In this document: positions 21,627 to 33,165 of the stretch, in pieces
Position numbering within the stretch: the first letter of the stretch is position 1
Layout of the letters: each line of letters opens with the position of its first letter
DNA from: Metallyticus violacea
Lineage: Eukaryota > Arthropoda > Insecta > Mantodea > Metallyticidae
Reading direction: 5' to 3'
Assembly: GCA_030762175.1 (NCBI GenBank)
Contig: CM060831.1
Location: 68,593,001-68,657,000, forward strand
DNA: 64,000 bases
Translations under genes and position numbers: made by a program
The notes under the pieces: model-generated
Told to the model about the DNA's origin: nothing
The model's database searches: none
What the model saw: the letters and a program-made list of their open reading frames with translations, nothing else

Positions 21627-22260
21627 CTATTAACTCTTAGAGTGATTCCAACATCAACAAACATAATGTATCCTTCCGCAATTCGCGCCAAGAATACTGC
21701 TCAGTTGTAAGAAATATGCGGCAAGTATAAGCGACGTAATGACAAGAGACTGAAAAATGTTGAGGTTAGGTTTACCACCTCCTTTATTGCGAGTGCCGGA
21801 TACTTTTCCCAGAACTTTGTAAACACGTTTAAAATAATTGTTTTCTCGCCACTAGTTAAAGGATTTCCCGGTTTATGCTTTACATAATATGTCTCCGTTG
21901 TCACAGCAGCGTTCATTCATTAGCGTCAGCCACAATAACAAGTGCAAACGCTGGGCTTTGCCTTGTTTATACAACCGTTGAATCAGGCGAGCTGCATCTT
22001 GGGAGTTGGAGCGCATCAATTTGTAACTTCGAAATTCAACTTCATCAAGTCAGTAGTAATTAAATTAAAGTCACAAGTATTACTCTTTTGTACAGTAGAT
22101 GTTATATATTACTGAACCCATCCTCAAATTTAGATTGCTAACACGGAACTACTTTCTTTGAGCGCATTGCTACTGCGTTGTACTTGAATGAACATAGACA
22201 TGCTAATGACATCACGTCACGTGACATTTTTTGTTCGAGATCACTCTAAGAGTGAATAGG
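21627..22260 (-). mobile_element. Terminal-inverted-repeat transposon remnant with transposase N-terminal fragment
   Basis: The ends are inverted: CTATTAACTCTTAGAGTGAT at 21627-21646 against the reverse complement CTATTCACTCTTAGAGTGAT at 22240-22259, 19 of 20 identical. On the minus strand, about 21916-21705, the frame reads KPGNPLTSGEKTIILNVF and later KYPALAIKEVVNLTS, resembling the N-terminal region GKPLxxxEKxxxxNVxxxxxxxxP of an insect DDE transposase family. Only this part remains. No clear target-site duplication was found, so the superfamily is uncertain. Confidence 0.6.
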
Positions 22261-22287
22261 AAATAACCTATATTATTAAAATGTTAA

Positions 22288-22814
22288 TGAAGGAAAGCTT
22301 CAAAACAGGGCAGCAAAAGCAGTTACACATTCGCGTATTTTTTCTCAGAAACTATAGTTAATGCTCGTTTGACTTTTTAATGCCCTCGTTTAATAATTAG
22401 ACTATTGTTATGAAGATTATTTGAGTTTCGAGCCAGCAAAGCGATGATGGGAGTTAATCCTTCAAGCCATATAATGCATGTAGAGGTAGTCGCATGTAGT
22501 TATATAGCAGTCTGGGTTAAACAAGAATATTTTGACATTTTCTTGTGAATAATATTTTCTTTGAAGGAAAACTTGAAAACAGTAGAACAAAGGAGTTACA
22601 CACTGTGTATTTTTTCTCAGAAAATATAGGTAATGCCCATTTTACTTTTTAATGTCTTCACTAAAAAAAATACTATTATTATGAAGGTACAGTGAGTTTA
22701 TTTGAGTATCAGAGCGATGCTGGGAGCTAGCCTTCATGGCCGTATAATGCAGTTATCTAACAGCTGTTTTAAACAATGAATATTTTGACATTTTCTTGTG
22801 AATATATATTTTCT
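22288..22814 (+). repeat. Tandem duplication, period about 274 bp
   Basis: Units 22288-22561 and 22562-22814 share TGAAGGAAA, TATTTTTTCTCAGAAA, TACTTTTTAATG-like words, CATATAATGCA or CGTATAATGCA, and the end AATATTTTGACATTTTCTTG. The second unit has small deletions. No coding sense. Confidence 0.85.
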
Positions 22815-23039
22815 ACTATGAGGTTAAAAGAATAGTTTATGAAAATATGCAAATATGTAATACCAGAACTAGACAAAGAAGTCCACACTAGTAAATGAAA
22901 GAGGTTGGCCATGAAATTAATAAGAAAATGTTCACATATAGCACCAATAATGGGGGTATTATACTGCTTTGGTTGAATCAAGATGGGCATTAGAGTAAAG
23001 TGTGGAATTTAGAGAAAGATAGGAAGATATGAATAAAAT

Positions 23040-23800
23040 TATGGACTTATGACTCAAAACTATATTAAAATTACCACACTATTCTGCTAATGTTGGTGCT
23101 AAGATAGATATGGATAAATTTGGTGTGCGAAGAATGATGGAAAGGGCACTAATACATTGATGCAGGACTCAATCACACTTTGAGGAAAAAATTGTTTGAT
23201 ATATAAGGACAGTAGAAAGAATAACAAGTGTTGAATAAATAAGATCAGAGAACGTCTACTGAAAAATTGAAATGGTAATATATCGGTAGAGAGATAATTT
23301 GCAAAGAGAATGTTGGCAGATAGCAAGACGTCAATATGGATAGCCAGATTGTATATGCTTAGATAAAAGAAAAATTCACTTAAATTTTATATGGAAATTA
23401 AGATGGGCCCTAATAGACAATAGTAGGTGAATGATTGAAATATAAGAGAACGAGAGAGTCACATGGTTGAGATTAAAGGTATGGAGATCGAAAACATCAA
23501 CAGGGAATCTAGAAAAGGAATTCTGTTTTTTTCCAATTTGTGGAAATGAACAGAAGGATAAGCATATATTATTTTATTATACAGGAACAGAACAACTGAG
23601 ATCGAGTTCACCGAAATAACAATGGTTCAAAATTAACAGATAAATAGCATGTAGAAATACTTTTTAAGATAGGTCACAAATGAAGGCCTTAGAATTTTTA
23701 TGCAAAATGGACATAAGTCAATTCATAAGAGGCACAAAATTCTAGAAGAATTAACATTTGATAAACAGAGAACCAGCTTAAAATAACAAAATTAGGGGGA
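23040..23800 (+). pseudogene. Non-LTR retrotransposon (LINE) C-terminal remnant
   Basis: At about 23455-23610 the frame reads TWLRLKVWRSKTSTGNLEKE, then FFPICGNEQKDKHILFYYTG and TEQLRSS. This matches the cysteine-histidine zinc-knuckle-like ending of many LINE ORF2 proteins (CxxCxxxxxxxxHxxxxC), here with its first and last Cys lost. The upstream sequence (23040-23450) is coding-like but too decayed to place. No RT catalytic motif remains, so this is a 5'-truncated, dead copy. Confidence 0.55.
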
Positions 23801-23809
23801 AAATAAATA

Positions 23810-24430
23810 AATATTGAAAGACAATCCTCTGGTGTCAGACAGAGCTATCTGAAGTGATGGCTAAACCTTTGTTTTCTAGAATTTTAGTAGGAAACTACTG
23901 GTATAGATAGCAGGTGTTAATAGGAGTACTCTATTTTTATTTTGTTTTATTTATACCAACTGGGATAAGAATTATTCTGATCAATGTATTATTTATTAAT
24001 TAAGTTTTTTTAAGAATTTCAATAAATATTAAAATATATTAGACAAAAAACAAATCTCAAAAACTAACAGCTATTTTTTACTATTATTTTCTATTATGAA
24101 TGTGTAAGGATTTTTAATGCAGTCCCAAACATTTGTTAATCATCCTCATCCTCATCGTTATTGTTGTTGTACTATTATAACAAAAATACATTTGCTCATA
24201 CAAAGAATACCTATGTAACAACAAAATCTATTATTCTATAGAAGAATGGGTAAATAAACAATGATTTTATAACTTAAAAACTGTGTTTTGCAAAATAACA
24301 TATTTCATTACTTTCACGAAGTACTGCATATAATAAATGTTTCTAATGGATATAACTATAATGTTACTATCCAGTATGTTACTTTGTATTACATCTATCA
24401 CATTCCATGTACTGCAAAACGTCCTGTATA
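23810..24430. other. No gene recognised
   Basis: AT-rich, with short low-complexity runs such as CATCCTCATCCTCATC and GTTGTTGT near 24143-24170. Confidence 0.5.
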
Positions 24431-24436
24431 ACATAT

Positions 24437-25025
24437 CAGGTTTTTTTTTTTCTTCAAATGTAATGCATAATTTGTTATAGGTAGATGAAATATTTCAGAA
24501 AAAAATGCAAGCACATGTCAAATCTTATTTCTTAAAAGGATTTAATTTATAAATTTGAAATCTTTACATAGTTCATATTGAGTTATATGATGTCATCGAA
24601 ACATATTAAAGTTAGAACCTATGTTATTTTATATGTTTTCTGACAGCGCCTTCATGTTTGTCATAGTAACATAGGTTTTTTTTTTTTATAATTTTATTAG
24701 ACCTTGAGTTTTAAAATTACAAAATATCCCTTCTGTATAAAATAAATTAAGGTTTCGTATAAAACAAATGAAGGAGCAAAGTGAAAAACCGAAGGCGCTC
24801 TATCAAAAAACTGTAAAACAAAATAATAAAATAAAAAAAATCATTGGTTGTAATTTAAAATTTCCTTCCATGACTTCATAGTTCATGCAACAATAACTAC
24901 GAAAGGGTTTCGCATTTATAAAAGAAACCCTTTTAAGAAATAAGATTTGAAATGTTTTTTGCATTTTGTTCTAAAATGTTTCATCTATTTGGAAAACTAA
25001 TTATGCTTTACTTTAAAAAACCCTG
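24437..25025. mobile_element. Fold-back (long inverted repeat) element, about 590 bp
   Basis: The two halves are diverged inverted copies. The left arm contains AATGCATAATTTGTT, GTAGATGAAATATTT, TCAAATCTTATTTCTTAAAA and, further in, ACAGCGCCTTCA. The reverse complement of the right arm contains AAGCATAATTAGTTT, ATAGATGAAACATTT, TCAAATCTTATTTCTTAAAA and AGAGCGCCTTCG in the same order. Ends read CAGG-TTTTTT on both sides with AT or TA outside. There is no transposase, so it was a non-autonomous element, probably of a TA-target superfamily. Confidence 0.8.
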
Positions 25026-25549
25026 TATGTAATTAATTATACAATCTGTCCACAGAAACACATTATGAATTTGGCAGCAATGTGTAGTACAAAATTTATA
25101 ATGATGCGATTAAAAACATCGGCTCAAGGAATTCATGTTTTAAATATCGCGAAAAGTGTAATTGCCTACAATACAACACATAGCCTAATAGTGGGGAGGT
25201 AAATAAAATACATTATTTTAGTTGCATCTATTTTTCATTTCATTTATTGCATTGTTAATTGAAGTGAAATGTATAAAAGTCTATATTTCAATTCAGTTTG
25301 AATTCTGCATTTACTATTGAGTCCAACCTAGCCTTCATTATGTTGGTGCACATGTGATGTAAGTATGAATATTGCCTTGATATCTGCAGGGTGAAATGTA
25401 GAGCACATATTGGGTGTCTGTGAGCTAGGTACTAACGTATTTTTATTTTTTATGTATTGTCGCTTTCACTGCATTAGTCTTCTTGCGACGTTTGTACATT
25501 GTGGGCTCAATACTATAGGTGTAAGTCTGTAGGGATAAATGAAATGAAT

Positions 25550-25682
25550 TATTGACGTCTTCTTTCTCAGGATAAGGGTAGACTCCATAAAAAACCTTAC
25601 CCAGCCAGTTTGACTTGACCGGGATTCGAACCCAGGTTCATGATTAGCAATTTTAACGTTACCACTAGATCACGGAGGCAGT
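25550..25682 (-). mobile_element. SINE family 3 fragment with tRNA-derived head
   Basis: On the minus strand CTGCCTCCGTGATCTAGTGG starts a head with a good A-box, and GGGTTCGAATCCCGG is a near-perfect B-box and T-arm 30 bp later. The body then reads AAACTGGCTGGGTAAGG and ends before an AT-rich flank. It differs from the other families in its body. Confidence 0.7.
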
Positions 25683-25689
25683 CTAGCAC

Positions 25690-27230
25690 TAAATTTTTTG
25701 AGTTTCTCTTTCTATTGTTACAATTTTCATGGAAATGTGACTACCGAGAGCTAATTTATACATGTTTATAATTATGAACACCCTGTACTAGATATGTGTT
25801 TAAATAATTTCCACTTACTACGTAATAAAAAACTTAATACGTTCTATGTTCAAAGTATGTACATAAGTGCATGAACCATTGGATCGCAATTAAATATTGT
25901 GTTATGTTATGTTTAAAGCATATTATATTAATTAACTACCGAAGAGGGTTGCGTTATTTGGTATTTGAAACACCTATGCTTGAAAGAGAAAATTTCTTCA
26001 TAAAACTACTAAAAATTAGGTGCATGCTTCAAAATTGCTTTAAAATATAATTAAGAATAACTCGTTAATTTTAAAATCGTCGCTATCCCTAAATTCCAAG
26101 CATTTTCAAGCGTTGTAGACCATGTATAAATAGCACGTCATAGCGTTTATGTTTGGTTTACATTAAAATATTTTGCCATTATTCACATGCAACAGAGCTA
26201 GTAACGCTTTTCAGCGAAATGTTTATCACCATTTTCCCGCATGAGTGCACACATTGTAACGCCTAATAGCGCTTCTAGAATGGGAACAAATTGTATTAGT
26301 GTATTTTGCTTATTTACATTTCAACCAAACACTGTAAATGACCCGTTTTTTATTGGTAACGACACATGAACTATGAACTCGGTTAACCACGTTTAAAAAT
26401 AACATTTAATACCCCTACTGAAAACGTATGGTATATTTGCAGGTAAATAAGGCAGATTTAAAATCTCGATAAAATAAAATCTATTCTTCAAATGGTGTAA
26501 ACACATCTATTGTGTGTGCATTGTCGTGCTAGGTGTTTGTTTGGATACAAGGGGAGCGGAAAACAAAGTTTTTTCATTGGCTCTAAAATCGTCAATGGCA
26601 AGTAACTTTAGCCATCGACGGACTACAGAATAAGTAATGCAATACCTTAGGGAATATTTGTGGTTAAGGAAGTAAAAATTTAAAATACAATTATAAAAAT
26701 ATTGTAACAAGAGTAAACAGACATGCCATTTTCCACTTTAATCTATAATTATAAATTGAAATATTTTACAATGTGAAATTATATATTTGTAAGTAACATT
26801 TACAATTAAGTGTTCTTTTCCCTAACGGACATTTCCTCCTTTTACATAAAAACTTAATATACTTCTATTAGCATCGAACTTTTATGGGAAATTTTGGTTC
26901 ATAATTTGAGAATCTTTGTGGTTTTATAAGCATTTGTGTTTAAAACGACATATGCACGAGAAAAGTGATTAAAGAATTTTTTCTTTATAACTAATAATAT
27001 TTAATGTAATTTAGGTAATGTAATGGTTTGAGGAATGAAATTGGTGTTTTTAATAATGGGAACTTTTTAAATCAATACATTCATATAGTATTTCAATATG
27101 AAATACATGCATATTTTTTTTCTCATTGGAGTTTATCAGTATATAAGGAACTGGGTTAAAATAGTGCCGGAAACTGGTATTGAATAATATTTCTGAATTT
27201 CAACCGTTCAACATTACAGCTTCTGTGCTT
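25690..27230. other. No gene recognised
   Basis: AT-rich. ACACCCTGTA at 25784-25793 resembles the CAGGGTGT terminus of Tc1-like elements, but no partner was found. Confidence 0.45.
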
Positions 27231-27237
27231 ATTAATA

Positions 27238-27619
27238 CAGTGTGGTCCATTTCAAACCTACTCGTTCCTCTGATTTAAATGTTTGTGATTTTTATCTGCG
27301 GGGGTATTTAAAACAGAAATTGCATGCAAACAATTCGCATATTCTTCAATAACTTGAGTATGAAATAAGGTAAGTAGTCAGTGAAATTACAGATAGATAG
27401 TTACAGTAGGTGTTTCAGAATTTTGTGATCTTTGCGGACATCATTCTGAAAGATCGATGTTACATTTTCTCATTACTGGCGCATTATTTGTGTGGAACGG
27501 TAGGCATAATCTTCGCCATTCACGGCACATGCCTTTCGTATCGTGTGCTCGCATCTCCCCAGTAAATGTCCTTCTTACGGCCCGTTAGTACGCCGGCAGG
27601 TTTGAAATAGACCGCTCTG
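27238..27619 (+). mobile_element. Internally deleted Tc1-like element, 382 bp, with TA target duplication
   Basis: TIRs CAGTGTGGTCCATTTCAAAC (27238-27257) and its inverted partner GTTTGAAATAGACCGCTCTG (27600-27619) match at 17 of 20 positions, with TA immediately outside on both sides (27236-27237 and 27620-27621). Just inside the left TIR the frame reads PTRSSDLNVCDFYLRGYLKQ and then KLHANNSHILQ, the RSPDLxxCDFxLWGYLK block at the end of the DDE domain of insect Tc1-like transposases. The N-terminal and central parts are gone, so the TIR is fused almost directly to the C-terminal coding block. Confidence 0.75.
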
Positions 27620-28039
27620 TAGCTTGACCTTTAGATACAACGTGAGTGTGAAAAATGCATTAGCTTATACTCCAAGACTTGTTGATGAATCAGAGGAAGC
27701 TAGCGGGTTGGAGTTAGAGATGTGTAATATGAACCTCTTACTAGTACATCCCACTCAGCCCCCCCCCTCCTCGGGATGATAATTTTGAGAAAATTTTGCC
27801 TAGAAACTCATTTTGATAACCTTAGACTGTATAGGTATGAGAGAGCGGATAAAAATTACTTCTGCCATGGATTGTTTGATTCATAGTCAAATGCATAATG
27901 TATTATTACGAGATCGGGCTGAAAAATTCTATCAAATTTACAATAATTAATGAATACTTATTTCCTTCATTTTTAAGAACTAAAAATGGTATGTTGAATA
28001 TTAACATGACCGTACCTGCCTTGAAGACGAACCACAAAA

Positions 28040-28179
28040 AAGATATCAAAAAATGCAACAACAGCAGAATTCATTGAAAAACATATGATATTGTTATATG
28101 ACCAATAAGTTAAAGTGTGTGAAACCGCACAGGCTATAGGCGTTTCAAAGGAACAAGTACGGTCAATTTTACATATGGG

Positions 28180-28220
<41 letters not shown>

Positions 28221-28870
28221 ATGCTGCGTTTGCTAACAGCAGATCAAAATTGCATTCGTATGAAAATATTGCAACAGTGTTTAAAGCGTTTTAACAACAA
28301 AAGAGTTTATTTTGTGCATCGACAACTGTGGATGAGAGTTATCCATCACCACACACCATAATCGATACAATAGTCTAAATAGTTGTTCAGCGCTAAAGGC
28401 TCTATCTGCTGGAACAGTTAAAACACGAATATTTTGGGACGCTAAAGGAAATTTGCGAATCGGTTATCTTCAAAAGAATGACCATAACTGAACAGTACTA
28501 TTCCAATCTTTAAACCAACAGGATGAACATTTTGTGAAAAAACATCCAATTTACAGAAGGACAAACAAATGGTTCGATTATGACAACGCGCCTGTCACAA
28601 ATGTGTTTTGGCAATGAAAAAATTAAGAGATTTCAAATATATATTGTTGAATCATACACCATACTCCCCAGATTTGGCTCCCACGGACTATTTCCATCTG
28701 TTACTAAAGTGTTCTAACTCTTCCTCGTTCGGAGTATTTTGCAAATCTTCCGCAAAAATACTCCAGAGACTGAATAACGGCATTAAAACATGGCTGGAAA
28801 TTTAAACGCATTCCTTCATTGTTAGGCCAAGAATTTTTTCAGAATACCGGTTGAATTATCCCGTATACTC
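28040..28870 (+). pseudogene. mariner transposase pseudogene interrupted by a poly(A) tract
   Basis: Readable in order: AQAIGVSKEQVRSILHMG (helix-turn-helix, about 28115-28180), a run of 40 A, LRLLTADQNCIRMKILQQCL (28222-28280), a VDESW-like region (about 28325-28350), ILFWDAKGNLRIGYLQKND-like coding (about 28425-28490), an inexact NAPVTNVFWQ region in place of HDNAPAHTS (about 28585-28615), and ILLNHTPYSPDLAPTDYFHL (about 28635-28700), the family HPPYSPDLAPSDYxLF. The C-terminus continues toward 28860 with frameshifts. It is nearly full length for a mariner (normally about 345 residues). Multiple stops make it dead. Confidence 0.85.
28180..28219 (+). repeat. 40-base uninterrupted poly(A) tract inside the mariner
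   Basis: It replaces the segment between the helix-turn-helix block and the PRLLT block, where the family codes for about seven residues (RKLSARW-like). It probably grew from an A-rich seed by slippage rather than from a retroposed tail, since no new sequence accompanies it. Confidence 0.9.
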
Positions 28871-29094
28871 GCCGTTGAAGCTTTGATTAACTACGCATGC
28901 GCGTTGTCAAATGTTGACTTTTGGCGCATCGGAACTTCATGGTATAAGGAACTGAATAATATTCACGTAAACTGCTTCAGATATTTAAGTATTTTAAATG
29001 TACTTAATAGTTAAAACAATTTACTCACCGTGCTTAAGATATGAGCATCTCTCTCTGTGTTATCCTTGGAAAAATGACGGCGATTTACCAAACA

Positions 29095-29113
29095 CAAACA
29101 CACACACACACAC
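29095..29113. repeat. Short CA microsatellite
   Basis: About nine ACACAC-type units. Confidence 0.9.
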
Positions 29114-29119
29114 ATTTAT

Positions 29120-29740
29120 GTATTCTGTTCACAGAATAATAAAAACTTCTAAAAAGCATAAAACTCATAAAAAGCACTAGGATGCTAAATAAAAAGTTCA
29201 CATTAAAAGTGGGCTCTAAAAACCGTAAAACTAAATACTAAAACCACGATATTTCGAGCTTGGCTCTTGGAAACATGCTGAGAATAAATTGAGTTTTATA
29301 TATATATTATAATGTTCTTTAATGATAATCAGCCAAAGACCGTAAGTTAGGCAAAATGACATTTCTATTTGGGTGAATATATTTAAAAGTTAGATAGAAA
29401 TGTACGTTCCGGTACATTTTGGGTTGGTAGGGTCAGTTTTTATTTTATCTTCTTTTTTTTTTTTTTTTGCCTATTTTGGATCTGTTGCCTATTTTAAGGT
29501 TTACAAATTTTTTCCCTTGTTGTGGATCGATGTGGATTTTTCTGCAATTATTTACGCATTTTAAAAGCACAAGAAGAATTTCAATATATTGAAGTAAAAA
29601 ATTGTAACAAATGAGGCTGGTTAGCCTCACAAAAATATCTATTGAGAATTTTGTTCTACATTTATTTCTTATCAGTCAAAATCTTTCTCCTCAAACCATC
29701 ACTTAAACTCTTTAAATAGCAGAGCCTCCATTATGAAAGG
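29120..29740. other. No gene recognised
   Basis: AT-rich, with a pure T run near 29450-29468. Confidence 0.5.
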
Positions 29741-29742
29741 AA

Positions 29743-30023
29743 CACCCGATTACCTCAGGCATACGAATACTAGGAAAGAGAGAGTGCTGTAGTTTTGAAT
29801 AGTCCTGGCAAATGACTTTGTATAGATCTGCGCGAGACAATTCTAGGAAATATGTGGTAGGGGTAACTTCTCAGCTGCATAAAGCTGCAAGCAGAGTTGA
29901 GAGAGGCACAGCTGTGCAATAAACCGTTCCTACAATGTGTACAGCACGGAAGTAAGAGAGATAGTAACCTGATTCCCCTATAAACGCATAAACAGAAAAT
30001 GAACTCGACCAGAAATCACTGCG
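29743..30023 (-). repeat. Dispersed repeat copy 2 (inverted copy of 2289-2550)
   Basis: Read on this strand, ACACCCGATTACCTCAGGCA, CTGTAGTTTTGAATAGT, GATCTGCG, CAATAAAC, GGAAGTAAGAGAGAT, AACCTGATTCCC and CATAAACAGAAAA match the reverse complement of the first copy in order. Divergence is high. No frame is shared. Confidence 0.75.
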
Positions 30024-30039
30024 ATCTTTGAATCCTTCA

Positions 30040-31330
30040 AACACATATTGTTCTTGTAGCTAGAAAAGTAAGCTTAAATACTTTATATGATAAAGAAATT
30101 AAGTATTATAAAATTGTATTTTATATGGAGCATTGGGTTAAATTTTCAATGTCCAAGCTTACGTTGCTGAGTACATTATTTTGTGTGAGTCAATGTTAAT
30201 CTTATTTTTCCATGCTAATGAAGTTTATCTTATTGTTAAATAAAATGAAGAACTCCCGTACTCGGAAGTTCCCTTCTTCGGTCGTATTCTCGAACGTTTT
30301 TCATCTAGAATACTTCCTACTTCAACTCTTTGTGTATCTGCGAGGTGGTGCCGAAATGAATTATATAAAGAATTTGATAGAATGGAAAACAAGTTGCAAA
30401 GCATTCATCTGAGCTTTCAAAATTATTTCAAATCTAGCTCAATATCAAGTTCAAAAACTGTATCTCTTACTAATGTAAAAAATTAAATAAAAACTCAATA
30501 ACGAAAAATTAGGACAGCCAATAATACTGAGGACAACGGATTGAACGTTGAAGCCTTGCAAAACAATGATACACAGTCTAAAAATATTTTGATGCAAATG
30601 CTATGTTAACGCCCTGTAGGATTGTTGAGTATGTTGTTTTACCGGAACACTATGAACAACAAAAACATAGTTATTGCAGAAGCGCTGAAACAATTTAGTA
30701 ACATTAAATCCACCGCATTCAGTAACAAATGTGTCTATTTTGAAACATAATAAACCCAAGGCCATTCATATTGTGCTCACATATATCTATGTAGATCACT
30801 GTGCCTATGATTAAAACAGGGCATTTTTGAAAAATTTAAAACTTTCTAAACAATCAAGAAACGAATTGCCTAGCACTCATGCTCATCTAACAGAAGAGCC
30901 AATGAGAAACACAATGCGGCGTTATATCATAAACATGCACTTTATTATATATTTCATAGAAAAGGCAGAACAGTTCCCAGGTATTTATGAATACAATACA
31001 CTCGCTCAGAAACAAAGCACGCAATACCTCTGCCCTGTAATTAGAAAAGGAAACATTTACGTGTTAAAGGCATTGTATCATAAACATTGTAATTGTATTG
31101 ATTATAAGGTCAGAAGTTTGGCGACATGAGTGCCTTTGTTTCAAACATCATGAAGTTTAGCTTTTACTCAGATTCTGAAATGTTTTTAATCTGTGATAGT
31201 ACGTTTACAGATTTTTACAGTCAGCGGTTTAAATTGATTCCTTAATATTAAAGACTAACCTTTTTCTTGAGATAAAAAGAGTAATTTGCTTGTTTAATAC
31301 ATAGATGTCAATTAAAATTGCAACACATTG
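30040..31330. other. No gene recognised
   Basis: A 100-codon open frame (30827-31129) has no family motif, signal or repeat. Otherwise AT-rich. Confidence 0.4.
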
Positions 31331-31334
31331 TGCG

Positions 31335-31570
31335 TGTTTAAAATAGCCTTACGGAAGTGATGACTTGTCTTTTCGTTCAGTTATTTGGCGAGGCTGTTAG
31401 GATCCTTCACGTCTGTGTGTTCGTCCTACCTCGATCCACTGATCTCATTCGTATCATTGCGAACGAATTTCGTCCAATACGAGCACCAATTTCTCGGAAT
31501 GACATCCCGCACTCTCGGTATTCCCCCTTGATAAAATTCAGATACATGCTGGTATTGCTGGCCATGAGTT
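31335..31570 (-). pseudogene. Tc1-type transposase N-terminal fragment
   Basis: On the minus strand at about 31545-31410 the frame reads LNFIKGEYRECGMSFREIGA and then RIGRNSFAMIRMRSVDRGRT. This matches the Tc1 paired-like helix-turn-helix (GRIxxLxEAGxSxRxIAxRxGRN..TVxRxWxxW.xEGRT). No DDE domain follows. It directly abuts a mariner C-terminal fragment, so the two come from different superfamily branches joined here. Confidence 0.7.
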
Positions 31571-31589
31571 CATTCTTAGAAAATGTGGG

Positions 31590-31870
31590 ATAGGTTTAAC
31601 TTTATCTTGTGGATATTGCAATTGTTATGACCAGTAGTTACTTCACGTCTTCTGCCGATGTAAACCTCTACTCCTTGAGCAAGTTTTTGACTTTCGGAAA
31701 CAGGCAATAATGAGCTGGAGTAAGATCAAGAGTATATGGGGGATGAGGAAGTATAGTTGTGTTATGTTTTGAGGGAAATTGACTCATCTGGAGCGACCGG
31801 TGTGCTGGGGTGTTTCCGTGATGAACCCAAGTCTTTCCTTGTCACAAATGACACCTTTTTCGTCACACTG
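31590..31870 (-). pseudogene. mariner transposase fragment (catalytic end)
   Basis: On the minus strand at about 31790-31680 the frame reads MSQFPSKHNTTILPHPPYTL and DLTPAHYCLFPKVKNLLKE, matching HPPYSPDLAPxDYxLFPKxKxxLxG. The DxxP motif of the third catalytic Asp is present (DLTP). A stop follows LLKE, then RFTSAEDVK, the usual next block. N-terminal parts were not found beyond 31870. Confidence 0.8.
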
Positions 31871-31899
31871 CATCACAAAGACGCTTAAGAATGGAAAAT

Positions 31900-32620
31900 A
31901 GTCTCCTTATTGATTGAAATGTATATGATTCTATGCTATGTTGGTTACAGTCGATAAACTACTACTCCCGCGCAGCCGCAGTCTGCTTTACGCCTGAGAA
32001 CATTTATCTTGTATTTCACACTACAAAGCAGTGCTAGGCAATTTTTTTCCCTTCTCTCTCTACTAGTTATTTATGATTCAAGTGTTAAAAGTTGTATTTA
32101 ATTCTATGAGTGGAATGTTTGCGAAATACGTATTACGTAGTATTTTAAATGCTTTAGAAATTCCAATTCAAATGTATTTGAGGATTTACTAAACAAAACT
32201 TGTTTTAAAAAACACCAAATGTCTGGATAATGATATAATACTGCAGCAGTGGCAATTAGTGGCTTTTAAAATATTTTGGAGAGCAAAATTACAAATAATT
32301 TTTTGTGTTATTATCATTATTTTAATTTTCTATGGAATACACTTGAGCATACGCAATATTAGGATCAGCTGTTATTTATTTTCTTCTGGCTTGGCAGGCT
32401 CCAGGGCTGCCAATATGGTTTTCTTGCACGTAAATAAATATTAGAAATCAGTTTAAATTAATTCATATAAAATCATTAACAACACTATGGTTGATTTGGA
32501 AACCACCGCGAAGAATATAAACATTAATATATTTTAAAATTAAACAATAAAATTAAACCAAAGTTGGTATCACCGGATTGTTAAAAACATTTAATAATAC
32601 TGAGTGCTAGTAATTCAATT
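31900..32620. other. No gene recognised
   Basis: AT-rich. A 61-codon frame at 32259-32444 begins with a hydrophobic stretch but has no other support. Confidence 0.4.
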
Positions 32621-32628
32621 TGTATTTC

Positions 32629-33003
32629 GAGTGCCTTGTGTTAAAAAATTGGAAAGTCCTTAGACTAAGTGTATTGATATACAACATTTCTCTTATTTTT
32701 TTTTTTTTTTTGTCAGGCCGAGAACTTTTAAAACGTTTTTTTTATTCCTTCTGTTTTTAAAAAATTATAAAGATTACAAACATCGGGGTGGTAAGGAATA
32801 ATTCAGTACATAGAGCACACCATGGGGAATAACTATAGAAATATTTTCTGCATTTTTAAAGGTTTTAACGTCAAGATTATTCTATCAGGAAACCCCTAGC
32901 AACATCTATTTAACAGCAGATGATGCATCTTTTCTTTGATTCATTGACACCGAGTCAAATTTTACGAAAAAGGCTTTACAATAATCTTTGAATTGAATTC
33001 ACA
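32629..33003 (+). repeat. Direct duplication, copy 1 (flank of the Harbinger remnant)
   Basis: Matches 33364-33745 in the same orientation. Shared words: TTAAAAAATTGGAA, GTCAGGCC, AAAGATTACAAA, GGAATAATTCAGTACATAGA and AGGCTTTACA. Each copy is followed directly by Harbinger-family terminal sequence. Confidence 0.85.
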
Positions 33004-33165
33004 CTAATGGCCATATGCACCAACCTCGAACAATGCTTGAAGGCAGTCAAATGGCGTTTAAAACGACTTTTCGGTGCATCGACAATGATCAAAGTTAAAC
33101 GAGGTAGTTGATTATGGTCAACTTTGACTGCAGGAACAGAACGGATCAACTCCTTTGATTGCGGT

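Noticed and set aside
30827..31129. 100-codon frame as a small gene
   Set aside because: No motif, no start context, no conserved neighbour.
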